A stretch of DNA of 64,000 bases. Source: Pyxidicoccus parkwaysis. Lineage in GTDB: Bacteria; Myxococcota; Myxococcia; Myxococcales; Myxococcaceae. Below, one piece after another: positions 54,782-64,000 of this stretch. Within the stretch, counting starts at the first letter, position 1, and every line of letters begins with the position of its first letter. The translations under genes and the position numbers were made by a program. The stretch is from positions 2,222,001-2,286,000 of the forward strand of contig NZ_CP071090.1 of assembly GCF_017301735.1 (NCBI RefSeq), given 5' to 3'. The notes beneath the pieces were generated by a model, which saw only the letters and a program-made list of their open reading frames with translations, did not search any database and had not been told where the DNA came from.

Positions 54782-57700
54782 ATGTGGCAGAAGCTCATTG
54801 ACGAAGTGCAGGAGCCTGCCGCAGCAGCACCGGGGGACTTGGCGCAAATGGTGGCCGTGCTGCGCACGCTCCTGGAGGAGCGCCGGCCGTGTCCGCCCGA
54901 GCACTGCGCCGAGCGCACCGCGCTGGAGGGCGCGCTGCGCCTCGTGACGGAGCAGCTCCACCGCGTCCTCCCCGACGGCGGTCAGAGCCTGTCCTCCCTG
55001 CAGGAGGCCGCGCGGCTGGCGGACCCGGCCCACTTCTCCGTGCCCGCTTCGCACCGCGCCCGGGGTGGCGGCGCCGTGACTGCCGCCAAGCGCGCCTTCG
55101 TGGGCGGACTGGAGCCCTTCCACACGGAGATGCTCCGCCCCCAGGGTGACTTCAACCGCGCCGTGGTGAAGGTGCTGGAGCACCTGTCCGTGCACCGTTC
55201 CCTCGGGCTGAAGGACGACCTGTCCGCCTGGGTGGGCGCGCAGCTGGATGCCAAGGTGGACCCGACGCGCTGGCAGGTGCGCTCGCACCGGGGCGCGGTG
55301 GCCGGGGCCCTCGTGGGCTGGGCCAAGCGCTCGTATCTCTCGGCGCTCGGCCCCGTGCTGGAGGAAGTCCTTCGGGGCCAGGCGGAGTGGAACCGCGCCA
55401 TGGCGGACGCCCTGCGCGCCGCGGCCGGGACGGTGCGTCTGACGGAGGCGGAGGCCTCGCGCCGGGTGGCCTCCCTGGATGCGCTCCGCGAACCCCTGGG
55501 CCAGCGGAAGCTGCCCGCGGCCCTTCGCGCGACGGCGCCCCTCTGGGGCGAGGTGCTGCGGCGTCAGGCGCGCTTCAACGCCGAGGCCTCGCTCGCCCTC
55601 GCCAGCCTGCTGGGGACTCGCACGCCGCCGCCGCGTCCGCCCTCGCTGGAGGACTACCCGGACTGGTGCGCCAGGCGCGAGCCGGCCCGCATCGACGCGG
55701 TCCGCGAGGCCGTCTCCCGGCTGGAGTCGCGGCCGCTGCTGTCGCTCGTCACCGTGCTCTCCAACGCGTCCGAGGCCTTCTTCCGGACGTGCCTCGCCTC
55801 CGTGCAGGCCCAGGTGTATCCGGACTGGGAATGGGTGCTGGTGGATGAGGGCGGCACGGCCCCCGCCGTGGCCCGGCTCCTCCAGGAAGCCGCCGCGCGC
55901 GAGCCCCGCATCCGGGTGCTCACGCAGCAGGCCGGCGAGGGGGGCGCCCGGGCCCTGAACACCGGGCTCGGCGCCGCGCGCGGACAGTTCGTGGGCTTCG
56001 TCGGGCAGGACGACCTGCTCGCGCCCCACGCGCTGGCCGAGGTGGCGCTGGAGCTGACTGCACGGCCCGAGCTGGACGTGCTCTACACCGACGAGGACCG
56101 GCTGGATGCGGAGGGACGCCGCTCGGCGCCCTTCTTCAAGCCGGACTGGTCCCCGGACCTGCTGCGCTCGGTCGACTACGTCTCGCATTTCCTCGTGGTG
56201 CGGCGCGCCCTGCTGGAGCGGGTGGGCGGCCTGCGCGAGGGCTTCGACGGCGCCGAGTCGTACGACCTGGCCCTGCGGCTGAGCGAGGCCACGCAGCACA
56301 TCGGCCACGCACCGGGGGCGGTGTATCACCGGCGCGAGGCCACGCCTTCCCACCGGCCCGCCGCTGGCGCCGACGTGGGCGTGCGGGCGCTCCAGCAGCA
56401 CCTCGCCCGGCGCGGTGAAGCCGCCGAGGTGACGAGCGTCGCGCCGGGGCACTACCGCGTCCGCTATCCGGTGAAGGGCACGCCGAAGGTCTCCATCATC
56501 GTCCCCTTCAAGGACCGGCCGGACCTGCTCCGCACGCTGATGGACAGCCTGCTGGCCCACACCACGTATACGAATTACGAGGTGGTGCTCGTCTCCAACA
56601 ACAGCACGCAGCCGGAGACGTTCGCCCTGCTGGAGCAGCTGGTGGACCCGCGCCTGGTGAAGCGGGTGTGGGACCATCCCTTCAACTACCCGGCCATCAA
56701 CAACTGGGCGGCGAAGCAGGCCACGGGGGAGCTCCTGCTCTTCCTCAACAACGACATGGAGGTCGTGGACCCGGAGTGGCTGGGCGAGCTCGTGGCCCAG
56801 GCCCAGCGCCCCGAGGTGGGCGCCGTCGGGTGCAAGCTGCTCTTCCCCGAGGGGACGGTGCAGCACGCCGGCGTCGTGGTGGGGATGACGGGCATGGCGG
56901 GCCATCCCTTCTGGCGCCTGCCGGATGGCCCCATCTCCACTCCCTTCGGTAACACCGAGTGGACGCGCAACTGGCTGTCCGTCACCAGCGCCTGCGTCAT
57001 CCTCCGGCGCGAGGTGTTCGAGCAGGCCGGTGGCTTCGATGAGCGCTTCCAGGTCTGCGGCAGCGACGTGGAACTGGGCCTGCGCTTGAATACGCGCGGC
57101 CTGCGGGTGGTCTACACGCCGCATGCGCGCCTCATCCATCACGAGTCCGCCAGCCGCCGCGCGGACGCCATTCCCGAGGGCGACTACTGGTGGTCCTACG
57201 TCGCCTACCGGCCCTGGCTGGGCCCTCGGGGCGACCCCTTCTACAACCCCAACCTGTCGCTGCTGTCCACCGACTGCGACCTGCGCCGCCACCCGGAAGA
57301 CGGCGAGCAGCTCGCGGTGAGGACGCTGGGCCACGAAGTGCCGAGCGCGAGAGATCCTCGGGCCGAGCAGCGGGCCCGCGCACAGCGCCACCTCATCGAG
57401 CACCTGGGGGAGTGGGACTTCACGCCCGAGCAGGCGAAGGCCTCACGCGACGCGGCTCCCTCGGCGCTGGCGGCGCTGCGGGCGAAGGGCAGGGTGGAGA
57501 CGGCCACGTGGTTCGTGCCGGCCTTCGGCCACGTCTATGCCGGCATCCACACCATCTTCCGCTTAGCGGACCTGATGCGCCGCCGCCACGGTGTGCGCAG
57601 CGACTTCGTCATCTACGACCAGCCGGGCGCGCGCGCCGGTGACTTCGAGGCGCGCGTGGCCACCATCTGCCCGGATGCCGTAGGCGCCGTGCGCGTGCTG

Positions 57701-58591
57701 CGACACTCCGACGAGGTGCGCGAACTGCCCGCGTGCGACCTGGCCATGGCCACCGCGTGGACGTCCGCCTACAAGGTGCTGCACCACCCGCGCGCCGCGC
57801 TCCGCGGGTACTTCGTCCAGGACTACGAGCCGCTCTTCCACGCCGCGGGCACGCCCTCCGCCCTGGCCGAGCAGACCTACGGCCTGGGCTTCTACGGCAT
57901 CTTCAACACGCCGGGCCTCTTCGAGCACGTGGTGTCCCGGCACGGCATGGACGGCTGCTGGTTCGAGCCGGCGGTGGATGCCCGCCTGTTTCATGCAGAC
58001 CGGCCGCAGCGCCGGGGCCCCGTGCGCGTCTTCTTCTACGGCCGGCCGGGGAATGAGCGGAACGGCTTCGAGCTGGGCATCGCCGCGCTGGCGAGGCTCA
58101 AGCGCGAGCTGGGTGGGGCGGTGGAAATCCTCGCAGCCGGCGCGGAGTGGGATGCGGAGGCCTATGGCGTTCGTGGCCTCATCACCAACCTGGGTATATT
58201 GCCGGCGGAGCGTACCGCGGCGCTCTACCGGGAGTGCGACGTGGGCCTGTGCTTCATGTTCACCCGTCACCCGTCCTATCTGCCATTGGAGATGATGGCT
58301 TGCGGCGTGACGGTGGTGACCAATGACAACCCGGCCAACCGCTGGCTGCTCGTCTCGGGAGAGAACTGTCTGCTGGCGGAGCCGACGTCCAGCAGCGTGC
58401 TGGCACGTCTGCGAGAAGCCGTCTCCGATGGCTCGCTGCGCGCGCGGCTGGGGGCCAGCGCCGCGGAGCGCGTCCGGCGCACCACGTGGGAGTTCGAGGT
58501 GGACCGTGTCATGGCGAGCCTGCTCGGCACGGAAGCGCCGGCTGCTCGGCTGGCAGGCGAGAAGCCGTCTCTGAGTGAACGCTCGGGTTGA
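54782..58591 (+). CDS. wbgA: multidomain glycosyltransferase WbgA/RfbC
   Basis: A 1269-residue protein for O-antigen assembly. The N-terminal 300 residues are helical and hold three related motifs (LRPQGDFNRAVVKVL near 118-132, LRGQAEWNRAMADAL near 197-211, LRRQARFNAEASLAL near 259-273). Two GT2 glycosyltransferase domains follow: 318-520 with VLVDEGG, YTDEDR, and 567-800 with SIIVPFKDRPDLL and NNDME (657-660). The C-terminal 350 residues (about 905-1255) are a GT4-like domain with FFYGRPGNERNGFELG. It matches RfbC of M. xanthus in position and size (about 1276 there). Confidence 0.92.
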   Translation: MWQKLIDEVQEPAAAAPGDLAQMVAVLRTLLEERRPCPPEHCAERTALEGALRLVTEQLHRVLPDGGQSLSSLQEAARLADPAHFSVPASHRARGGGAVTAAKRAFVGGLEPFHTEMLRPQGDFNRAVVKVLEHLSVHRSLGLKDDLSAWVGAQLDAKVDPTRWQVRSHRGAVAGALVGWAKRSYLSALGPVLEEVLRGQAEWNRAMADALRAAAGTVRLTEAEASRRVASLDALREPLGQRKLPAALRATAPLWGEVLRRQARFNAEASLALASLLGTRTPPPRPPSLEDYPDWCARREPARIDAVREAVSRLESRPLLSLVTVLSNASEAFFRTCLASVQAQVYPDWEWVLVDEGGTAPAVARLLQEAAAREPRIRVLTQQAGEGGARALNTGLGAARGQFVGFVGQDDLLAPHALAEVALELTARPELDVLYTDEDRLDAEGRRSAPFFKPDWSPDLLRSVDYVSHFLVVRRALLERVGGLREGFDGAESYDLALRLSEATQHIGHAPGAVYHRREATPSHRPAAGADVGVRALQQHLARRGEAAEVTSVAPGHYRVRYPVKGTPKVSIIVPFKDRPDLLRTLMDSLLAHTTYTNYEVVLVSNNSTQPETFALLEQLVDPRLVKRVWDHPFNYPAINNWAAKQATGELLLFLNNDMEVVDPEWLGELVAQAQRPEVGAVGCKLLFPEGTVQHAGVVVGMTGMAGHPFWRLPDGPISTPFGNTEWTRNWLSVTSACVILRREVFEQAGGFDERFQVCGSDVELGLRLNTRGLRVVYTPHARLIHHESASRRADAIPEGDYWWSYVAYRPWLGPRGDPFYNPNLSLLSTDCDLRRHPEDGEQLAVRTLGHEVPSARDPRAEQRARAQRHLIEHLGEWDFTPEQAKASRDAAPSALAALRAKGRVETATWFVPAFGHVYAGIHTIFRLADLMRRRHGVRSDFVIYDQPGARAGDFEARVATICPDAVGAVRVLRHSDEVRELPACDLAMATAWTSAYKVLHHPRAALRGYFVQDYEPLFHAAGTPSALAEQTYGLGFYGIFNTPGLFEHVVSRHGMDGCWFEPAVDARLFHADRPQRRGPVRVFFYGRPGNERNGFELGIAALARLKRELGGAVEILAAGAEWDAEAYGVRGLITNLGILPAERTAALYRECDVGLCFMFTRHPSYLPLEMMACGVTVVTNDNPANRWLLVSGENCLLAEPTSSSVLARLREAVSDGSLRARLGASAAERVRRTTWEFEVDRVMASLLGTEAPAARLAGEKPSLSERSG

Positions 58592-58655
58592 CGGCAGGGC
58601 TGTCCTGCAGGCATTCGCTTGCCTCAAGGTCGCACCAGAAGGGACATGATTGAAA

Positions 58656-60653
58656 ATGCAGAACAACCCGAGCCAGCGCATCGCTCCGGCGGGAGAGCCT
58701 GACACGCCTCGCCCGCAGCAATCGCAGACTGACGAGGCTGAGAGCACCCGGCACCGGCAGGGCGCCAGTGGCAATTCCTATCGGGAGCTGATTCGGGCCC
58801 GGGAGGAGCACGGCAACCGTGTTGCAGGTCCACAGGAGTTGCTGCTCGCCGCGCTGATTCGCGCTGAGCAGCGCGTGCTGGGGCGTCCCGTCGAAGTGCT
58901 CGAGCTCAGTGGCGACTTCGGGAGCCATGCTGCCTCCGTGGCCGCGCTGGAGCACGTGCGCTACCAGGGCCAGGACGTCTCCGGCGTGGTGGGTGTCCCG
59001 GACGCGCTGGCGGCATTGGGAGGCCGGCCGTTGGACGTGGTGCTCACCGTCTCCGTGCTCAGCCACCTCCCTCCGGAGCGCCTGCCGGCGCTGCTGGAGA
59101 CGTTGGGGAAGCTGGTGCGGCCCGGTGGGCTGCTGTGCCTGGTGGAGAGCCCGCTCGTTCCCTTCGGCGTCCGTGAGAATGGCCCGGGACAGGGCTCCTG
59201 GCTTCACCCCTATGCGGACCTGGTGCCGGACGGCTGGGATTTGCACTACGGCAGTGGCCTGCTGGACTCGCACGACGTCTACGTCTTCAAGCGCAATCAG
59301 GTGACGGGGCGCCGCTACTTCAGGCTCGCCTCGGTGGAGCAGCCGCGCGATGAAGGCCAGCCGGTGACGCTGGACGCGCTGCACCTCCAGTCGCTTCCCC
59401 GGCTCCGCGCGTGGACGGAGCAGGTGGGGCAGGCACCGCGCGACGGGGGCTCGGAAGCGGAGTCGCGTGTCGCGGAGCTGAGCCAGCGCCTGGACGTGGA
59501 AGTCCAACGCTCGACCCGCCGCCAGCGCCTGCTGGCGCTCTCGGATGACCTGGCCCAGCTCCGGGCGGAAAAGGCCGAGACCCCGAAGAGCAAGCCCGCG
59601 CCCTCGCATCCCTCGGAATCCAAGCCCGTGCCGGAAGCGGTCGTCATCGACGCTCCGCTGGACACGGCCTGGGCCCACGTGGACGCCCGGTTCGACCGGG
59701 TGCTGCACATCTTCCACCAGGAGTGGTACGGCATCCGTGCCGCCGCGGGCTACACGCCGGGACACAAGCTCGGCATCACCGCCGACCGTCCGCTGTCCGC
59801 CGCGGACCACCGGCGCATCGTCGAGACGTGCGAGACCTTCGGCATCCGCTCCGTCGTCTTCCAGGGGTTCTCCAACAATGCCCTGGAGGTCGTTCATCTG
59901 CTGCGGCGGGTGTTCGGCAGCTCCATCAAGCTGTTCAACGTGTGGCACGGCTCCACGTCCCAGTTCCACTTCGAGTTCGAGCTGGAGACGTTCACCCGAT
60001 TGCTGGCATTGAAGGCCGGGGGCGCGCTGGACGGCGTGGCGTGCGTCAAGCCGGAGATGCACCACGTGTCGCCGCACATCTACCAGGGCCTGCTGCTCAA
60101 CCTCCCGCCCCGGGTGGAGGCCGCGCACCAGCGGCACCGCGCTCCGCCCACCCGGACCGCCTTCATCCCGACGCCCAACAACTGGTGGAAGAACTTCTAC
60201 TCCAACGTCCTCGTCGCGGCCTCCGTGCCGGGGATTGAGCGCGTCTTCGTCACCAGCCCCTTCACGGCCCGCCCGGAGTTTCCGCTGCGCAGCCCCGTCA
60301 TCTCCGTGGGGCACCTCAAGCGCGCGGAGCTGTTCCGCGTCATCCGCGACTCGGACGTGCTCCTCAACGTCACGCTCGTCGAGTGCCAGCCCATGACGGC
60401 GCTGGAGGGGCTCACGCACGGCGTGGCGTGCCTGACGGGGCCGCTGACGCTGGGCCCGTTGGACGAGCACCCGCTCCAGAAGCTGGTCCAGGTCCCCGGT
60501 ACCGGGTCGCTCGGACTGATGCGCTCCGCGCTGGCGCGCGTCCTCGAGCTGCGTGAGCGCTCGACGGAGGAGTACGCGCAGATGCTGGAGGACTACACCC
60601 GCACGCTCTGCGCCGAAGCCCTCAACCGCTACCTCGAGTTCACCCAGTCATGA
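58656..60653 (+). CDS. methyltransferase-like and glycosyltransferase (GT4) fusion protein
   Basis: A 665-residue protein. Residues 78-200 form a SAM-methyltransferase-like fold with VLELSGDFGSHAASV in the SAM position (missing the usual GxG) and LVRPGGLLCLVE, so methyltransfer is possible but unproven. A coiled coil (about 265-310) leads to a glycosyltransferase-like domain (about 335-640) with IPTPNNWWKNFYSN, ISVGHLKRAELFRVIRDSDV and VECQPMTALEGLTHGVACL, the C-terminal GT4 pattern. It probably adds or modifies a sugar of the O-antigen. ATG 58656 is chosen; TTG 58650 is also close to AGAAGGGA. Confidence 0.8.
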   Translation: MQNNPSQRIAPAGEPDTPRPQQSQTDEAESTRHRQGASGNSYRELIRAREEHGNRVAGPQELLLAALIRAEQRVLGRPVEVLELSGDFGSHAASVAALEHVRYQGQDVSGVVGVPDALAALGGRPLDVVLTVSVLSHLPPERLPALLETLGKLVRPGGLLCLVESPLVPFGVRENGPGQGSWLHPYADLVPDGWDLHYGSGLLDSHDVYVFKRNQVTGRRYFRLASVEQPRDEGQPVTLDALHLQSLPRLRAWTEQVGQAPRDGGSEAESRVAELSQRLDVEVQRSTRRQRLLALSDDLAQLRAEKAETPKSKPAPSHPSESKPVPEAVVIDAPLDTAWAHVDARFDRVLHIFHQEWYGIRAAAGYTPGHKLGITADRPLSAADHRRIVETCETFGIRSVVFQGFSNNALEVVHLLRRVFGSSIKLFNVWHGSTSQFHFEFELETFTRLLALKAGGALDGVACVKPEMHHVSPHIYQGLLLNLPPRVEAAHQRHRAPPTRTAFIPTPNNWWKNFYSNVLVAASVPGIERVFVTSPFTARPEFPLRSPVISVGHLKRAELFRVIRDSDVLLNVTLVECQPMTALEGLTHGVACLTGPLTLGPLDEHPLQKLVQVPGTGSLGLMRSALARVLELRERSTEEYAQMLEDYTRTLCAEALNRYLEFTQS

Positions 60654-62977
60654 GCCCCATCCGCGTCTGCCTCGTCACGGACGAGCTCTTCCCGTACACC
60701 GCCGGCGGCATCGGCCGCGTCACGCACAATCTCATCCAGGACTCGCTGAGCCGCGGGGCGGACGTGGAGCTCCACGTGCTCCTGCCGGACATCGTGAAGG
60801 CGCAGCCCTCCCAGGTGGAGCTGTTCTTCGGCGGCAGGGTGAAGGCCCATGTCTGCGCCTTCCGCGAGCCACAGCAGGGCACCGCGGACGAGCACGGCAC
60901 CTATCCCCACCGGGCCGCCTTCCGGGACTCGCGCTGGCACGGCGAGTCGTTGGACCTGATGCGCTACCTCAAGGCGCGCGAGGCCGAGGGGCTCCACTTC
61001 GACGTCATCGAGTTCGCGGACTTCCGCGGCTGGGCCTACTGCACGCTCCAGGAGAAGCACCTGGGGCTGGCCTTCGCGGGGACGACCATCTCCGTGCGGC
61101 TGCACTCCAGCTACGGAACGCTCACGCACCACGAGCCCAACACGCTGGAGGTGGAGAACCTGGGCCGGTTCGAGCTCGAGCGCAAGGCGCTGCTCGACGC
61201 GGACGTGGTGGTGGCGCACCTGCCCTGCATCGCGGACTTCAACCGGCGCCTGTATGCCTTTGACGACGCCTGGATGCGCAAGGTGACGGTGGAGTTTCCT
61301 CCCGTCGTCATCGACGCGCCGCCGAGGCAGCCCGCGCCAGCCATTCCGCCCACCCAGCGCAACCTGGTGTTCGTCACCAAAATCCAGCCCTTCAAGCAGC
61401 CGGATGTCTTCATCCGGGGCGCGGTGCTGCTGATGCGCGACTGGCCCGAGTACCAGGGCAAGGCGGTGCTGGCCTGCCACAGCTTCGACCCGGACTACCT
61501 GGCCGAGGTCAAGTCGCTGATTCCGGCGGACCTGGCGAGCCGCTTCCTCTTCGTCAAGCCGGGGCCGGACCGCGATGTCCTGATGCGCAGCGGCGTGGTG
61601 GTCATCACGTCCAACTACGAGTCCCTCAACCTCACCGCCTACGAAGCCTCGATGGCGGGCAGCACGCTGGTGCTCAACGCGGCCTGTCTGGCCTTCGGCG
61701 ATGACAGTCCCTTCGTGGATGGCGCCAACTGCTACAAGTACGACGGCAGCCTGGACGGGCTGGCGGTGGCGATGCGCCGGGGCCTGGAGAGCCCGGAGCT
61801 GGATGCGGTGAAGTGGACCGTCTCCCGGCCCTACTGGGAGACGCGGCGCGCGCGCCCCACCGCGCCTTCCACGTCCCGGACTCCGCCGCTCGTCAGCGTC
61901 GTCATCACGAACCGGGACAAGGGCCGCCATCTGCCCGAGACGCTCCACGGCCTGGCCGCGAGCACGTATCCGGAGATGGAGGTCATCATCGTGGACGACG
62001 CGTCCACCTCGGCCTTCGACCTTCATGTGCTGGAGCGGCTGGAGCGCGTCGCCGCCGAGGCCGGGCAGGACCTGCGACTCATCCGCTCTCCGGTGCGCCG
62101 CGGACTGGCGGGGGCACGCAACCTGGGCCTGCGCGCGGCCCGTGGCGAGTACGTGCTCTCCCTGGATGCGGAGGACTGTCTCGCGCCGGCCTTCATCGAG
62201 CGCGCGGTGGCCGCCCTGGAGGCCCACGCGGAGTTCTCCGGCGTGGTGCCCACCGCGGGGTGCTTCCAGTCCGAGGAGGAACTGGCCGCGCGCCAGTTCT
62301 CGGACTTCATCACCTTCCTGGGGGACTGCCCCACCTACGCGCTGGTGGCCAACCGCGTGTCCTGCCCCAGCGTGCTCCTGCGCCGGTCCGCGCTGGAGAA
62401 GCACTCCTACAACGAGGCCCTTCAGGGCTACGAGGACTGGGACCTGTTCCTGCGCCTCGTGCACTCGGGGTGCCGGTTCCTGGTGACCAACCAGGTGCAC
62501 GTCTTCACGCGGCGTCGCCAGGACGTCTCGCTGTCCGAGGGAGACCGCCGCCGTCACTTCCAGTGGCTCGCGCGCATGTATGAGAGCGTGCCGGTGCCGC
62601 TGTCTCCGGCGGTGCGGCTGTTTGGCATGCTCGCGCACTCGCGCGAGGCCATGGTGGACCCGCATGGGGCCGTCCATCCCGTCGCCTCCGTGAGCGCGCC
62701 CGCTCAGGCGGAGCCGCCACCGCAGCCGGTGGAGCGGCCGCTGCGGTACGACGTGGTCGACTTCATGAACTCCGCCATCAAGCGCCTTCCCCTGGTGCAC
62801 CCGCTGTTGAAGCACGCGGCGAGCGCCATGTCGGGAGGTGGCGAAGAGGCAGGCGCGAAGGAGCAGAACCTGCCGTCACCGCTGCGCTACGCGGTGGTGG
62901 ACCAGGTGAACGGCCTCCTCAAGCGAGCACCATTCCTCCACGGCGCGCTCCGCCGCACCGCGGGCAAGGTCATCTGA
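60650..62977 (+). CDS. GT4-GT2 bifunctional glycosyltransferase with duplicated C-terminal motif
   Basis: A 775-residue protein. The N-terminal half (about 1-385) is GT4-like with CLVTDELFPYTAGGIGRVTH at the start, LVFVTKIQPFKQPDVFIRGA and NYESLNLTAYEASMAGSTLV. The second half (about 420-640) is a GT2 domain with VVITNRDKGRHLPETLHGLA, VIIVDDAST and LSLDAEDCLAPAF. The C-terminus carries two copies of an amphipathic segment, LRYDVVDFMNSAIKRLP (698-714) and LRYAVVDQVNGLLKRAP (745-761). Starts at an ATGA overlap with the previous gene. Its stop overlaps the next gene tail to tail by eight bases. Confidence 0.87.
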   Translation: MSPIRVCLVTDELFPYTAGGIGRVTHNLIQDSLSRGADVELHVLLPDIVKAQPSQVELFFGGRVKAHVCAFREPQQGTADEHGTYPHRAAFRDSRWHGESLDLMRYLKAREAEGLHFDVIEFADFRGWAYCTLQEKHLGLAFAGTTISVRLHSSYGTLTHHEPNTLEVENLGRFELERKALLDADVVVAHLPCIADFNRRLYAFDDAWMRKVTVEFPPVVIDAPPRQPAPAIPPTQRNLVFVTKIQPFKQPDVFIRGAVLLMRDWPEYQGKAVLACHSFDPDYLAEVKSLIPADLASRFLFVKPGPDRDVLMRSGVVVITSNYESLNLTAYEASMAGSTLVLNAACLAFGDDSPFVDGANCYKYDGSLDGLAVAMRRGLESPELDAVKWTVSRPYWETRRARPTAPSTSRTPPLVSVVITNRDKGRHLPETLHGLAASTYPEMEVIIVDDASTSAFDLHVLERLERVAAEAGQDLRLIRSPVRRGLAGARNLGLRAARGEYVLSLDAEDCLAPAFIERAVAALEAHAEFSGVVPTAGCFQSEEELAARQFSDFITFLGDCPTYALVANRVSCPSVLLRRSALEKHSYNEALQGYEDWDLFLRLVHSGCRFLVTNQVHVFTRRRQDVSLSEGDRRRHFQWLARMYESVPVPLSPAVRLFGMLAHSREAMVDPHGAVHPVASVSAPAQAEPPPQPVERPLRYDVVDFMNSAIKRLPLVHPLLKHAASAMSGGGEEAGAKEQNLPSPLRYAVVDQVNGLLKRAPFLHGALRRTAGKVI

Positions 62978-64000
62978 GCGCCGCTGCTTGTCGCGCGCTC
63001 GGTGCGGCGGGCTCCTCGGTGGGAAGGGCCGCGGGAGCCATGGGCGCCGCGGCGCCCGCCGTCAACCCGGCCAGCCAGGCCGGTGCGAACATGAGTGCCA
63101 CCAGGAAGACCGGGTACTGGTAGCGCACGTCCGGCGAGGGGATGAGCGCTCCCAGGGCTACGGTGTGCAGGACGATGGGAAGCGAGACCCACGCGAACCG
63201 CCAGTTGCGGCTGCGCACGCACGCGAGCGCGCAGGAGAGCAGCAGCAGGTAGAGCGGCAGCGCCGGGCGCCAGATGAGCCACGAGAGGTCCGGCTCCAGC
63301 GTGCGCACCGTCCAGTGCAGCAGGGTGGAGCCCAGCGCCGGCAGCACCGGCTCGGTGCGCAGCACCTTCTCGTTGGGTTCGATGGTGCCCACCTCTCCGT
63401 CGGGCCGGAGCCAGATGGTGGGGCCGTTGAGGTGGTCCGTGCCCTGGCTGAGCTTCCACAGCACGGAGCTGCTGCACACCACATGGGACAGGATGGGCTC
63501 GGGGTCGCGCCGCGTGAGGCGGATGAGCAGCGGTAGCAGTTCCTTGCTGTGGATGCTCAGCGCATCCATGCTGAAGCGGCCATCCCAGATGGTGGGGACG
63601 TTGCTGGCACACCAGTAGTGCCACTTGTCATCCATGGGATGGATTTCCTCGAGCAGGGCGCGCTCACCGGGCTCCAACGGCGTGCCGTTGGCGACGTGTG
63701 CCCCCAGGAAGCCGACGAGCGTCATGCCTTCCACGAAGGGCCGTATCTGGTACGTGCGCTTCAGCGCCGCGCGTGTCCCCGAGGCCAGGAGGAACGTGGC
63801 CACGAAAGCCACGGCGAGCGCCTTGTAGTGGGAGCGCTTCAACACGGCCAACGCGAGGAAAGCGCCCGCGACCGCGGGAGGGCCGTTGTGGCGGAACAAC
63901 AGCGTCATCGTGCCGAGCGCCACCAGGCCTGCCCAGAACGGAATGCCCCAGCGGCCGTCCGTCCGGGTCGCGGTGCGGAAGGCGAGCACGCACAGCGCCA
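62970..64000 (-). CDS. multispanning membrane protein, 5' end beyond the window
   Basis: The last 343 residues of a minus-strand membrane protein; the frame continues past the right edge (in-frame codons before the first visible Met). Hydrophobic segments lie near 15-35, 37-52, 57-75, 235-260 and 270-295 of the visible part, with a soluble loop between containing GTPLEPGERALLEEIHPMDD and SIHSKELLPLLIRLTRRDPEP. The topology resembles the GT-C type or other large membrane proteins of cell-surface glycan clusters, but I do not recognise the family. It is convergent with the O-antigen genes. Confidence 0.8.
   Translation of the reverse strand, partial: ALCVLAFRTATRTDGRWGIPFWAGLVALGTMTLLFRHNGPPAVAGAFLALAVLKRSHYKALAVAFVATFLLASGTRAALKRTYQIRPFVEGMTLVGFLGAHVANGTPLEPGERALLEEIHPMDDKWHYWCASNVPTIWDGRFSMDALSIHSKELLPLLIRLTRRDPEPILSHVVCSSSVLWKLSQGTDHLNGPTIWLRPDGEVGTIEPNEKVLRTEPVLPALGSTLLHWTVRTLEPDLSWLIWRPALPLYLLLLSCALACVRSRNWRFAWVSLPIVLHTVALGALIPSPDVRYQYPVFLVALMFAPAWLAGLTAGAAAPMAPAALPTEEPAAPSARQAAALR

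Noticed and set aside
58592..58655. A possible terminator or promoter between wbgA and the methyltransferase-glycosyltransferase gene.
   Set aside because: No stable stem with T-run and no -35/-10 pair could be seen in the 64 bases.

Overview
The window is very GC-rich DNA with G/C-biased third codon positions, densely packed operons with many 1-4 base stop/start overlaps, and a gene set typical of the Myxococcales (Myxococcus, Corallococcus or Pyxidicoccus type). The strongest pointers are an SgmT-type c-di-GMP-binding hybrid kinase, a bacN-bacO-bacP-padC bactofilin operon, and a wzm-wzt-wbgA (rfbABC) O-antigen block, in the order I remember from Myxococcus xanthus. The WbgA/RfbC homologue is 1269 residues, slightly different from the roughly 1276 I recall for M. 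xanthus, so a related species is possible.

Layout. 1-12.1 kb: an HD-GYP response regulator, a DapB-like oxidoreductase, a split MaoC dehydratase pair and an acyl-CoA dehydrogenase, then a convergent ExbD/TolQ pair, a lipoprotein, two stand-alone MshEN proteins, two orphan Opp-type ATPases and a DUF2085-like membrane protein. 12.2-28.5 kb: an ECF sigma/anti-sigma pair, then a long Tad-like (type IVc filament) cluster with three large TadE/TadG-like proteins, a small Flp-like prepilin, several proteins I cannot name, CpaB, TadB, TadC and two membrane-anchored FHA proteins. No secretin, assembly ATPase or prepilin peptidase lies here, so those parts must be encoded elsewhere. This split layout matches what I recall of the second kil gene cluster of M. 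xanthus, a Tad-like machine for contact-dependent killing of prey.

28.5-34.5 kb: xseA-xseB, a single-domain response regulator, ispA-dxs-tlyA (DNA repair nuclease, isoprenoid precursors, rRNA methylation). 34.5-45.8 kb: a lipoprotein divergent from sgmT, a TPR protein, a lysophospholipase-like hydrolase, bacNOP-padC (bactofilin scaffold and a ParB-like adaptor for chromosome segregation), pyrE and a lipoprotein. 45.8-52.2 kb: a leftward LOG/rhomboid/nadB group, then a lytic transglycosylase, a TPR-AIM24 protein and pgsA. 52.2-52.5 kb: two identical tRNA-Gly(GCC) genes with a clear promoter and terminator.

52.6-63 kb: the O-antigen region: ABC-2 permease (Wzm), ATPase with a carbohydrate-binding C-terminus (Wzt), the three-module glycosyltransferase WbgA/RfbC, a methyltransferase-glycosyltransferase fusion and a GT4-GT2 fusion. 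A multispanning membrane protein of unknown function runs off the right edge on the minus strand.

A c-di-GMP theme recurs: an HD-GYP phosphodiesterase candidate, two MshEN candidate receptors, and SgmT with an intact RxxD site in a degenerate GGDEF domain. Start codons were chosen from Shine-Dalgarno-like sequence, overlap with the preceding stop, and where family homology begins. All family assignments come from reading motifs by eye; no searches were run.
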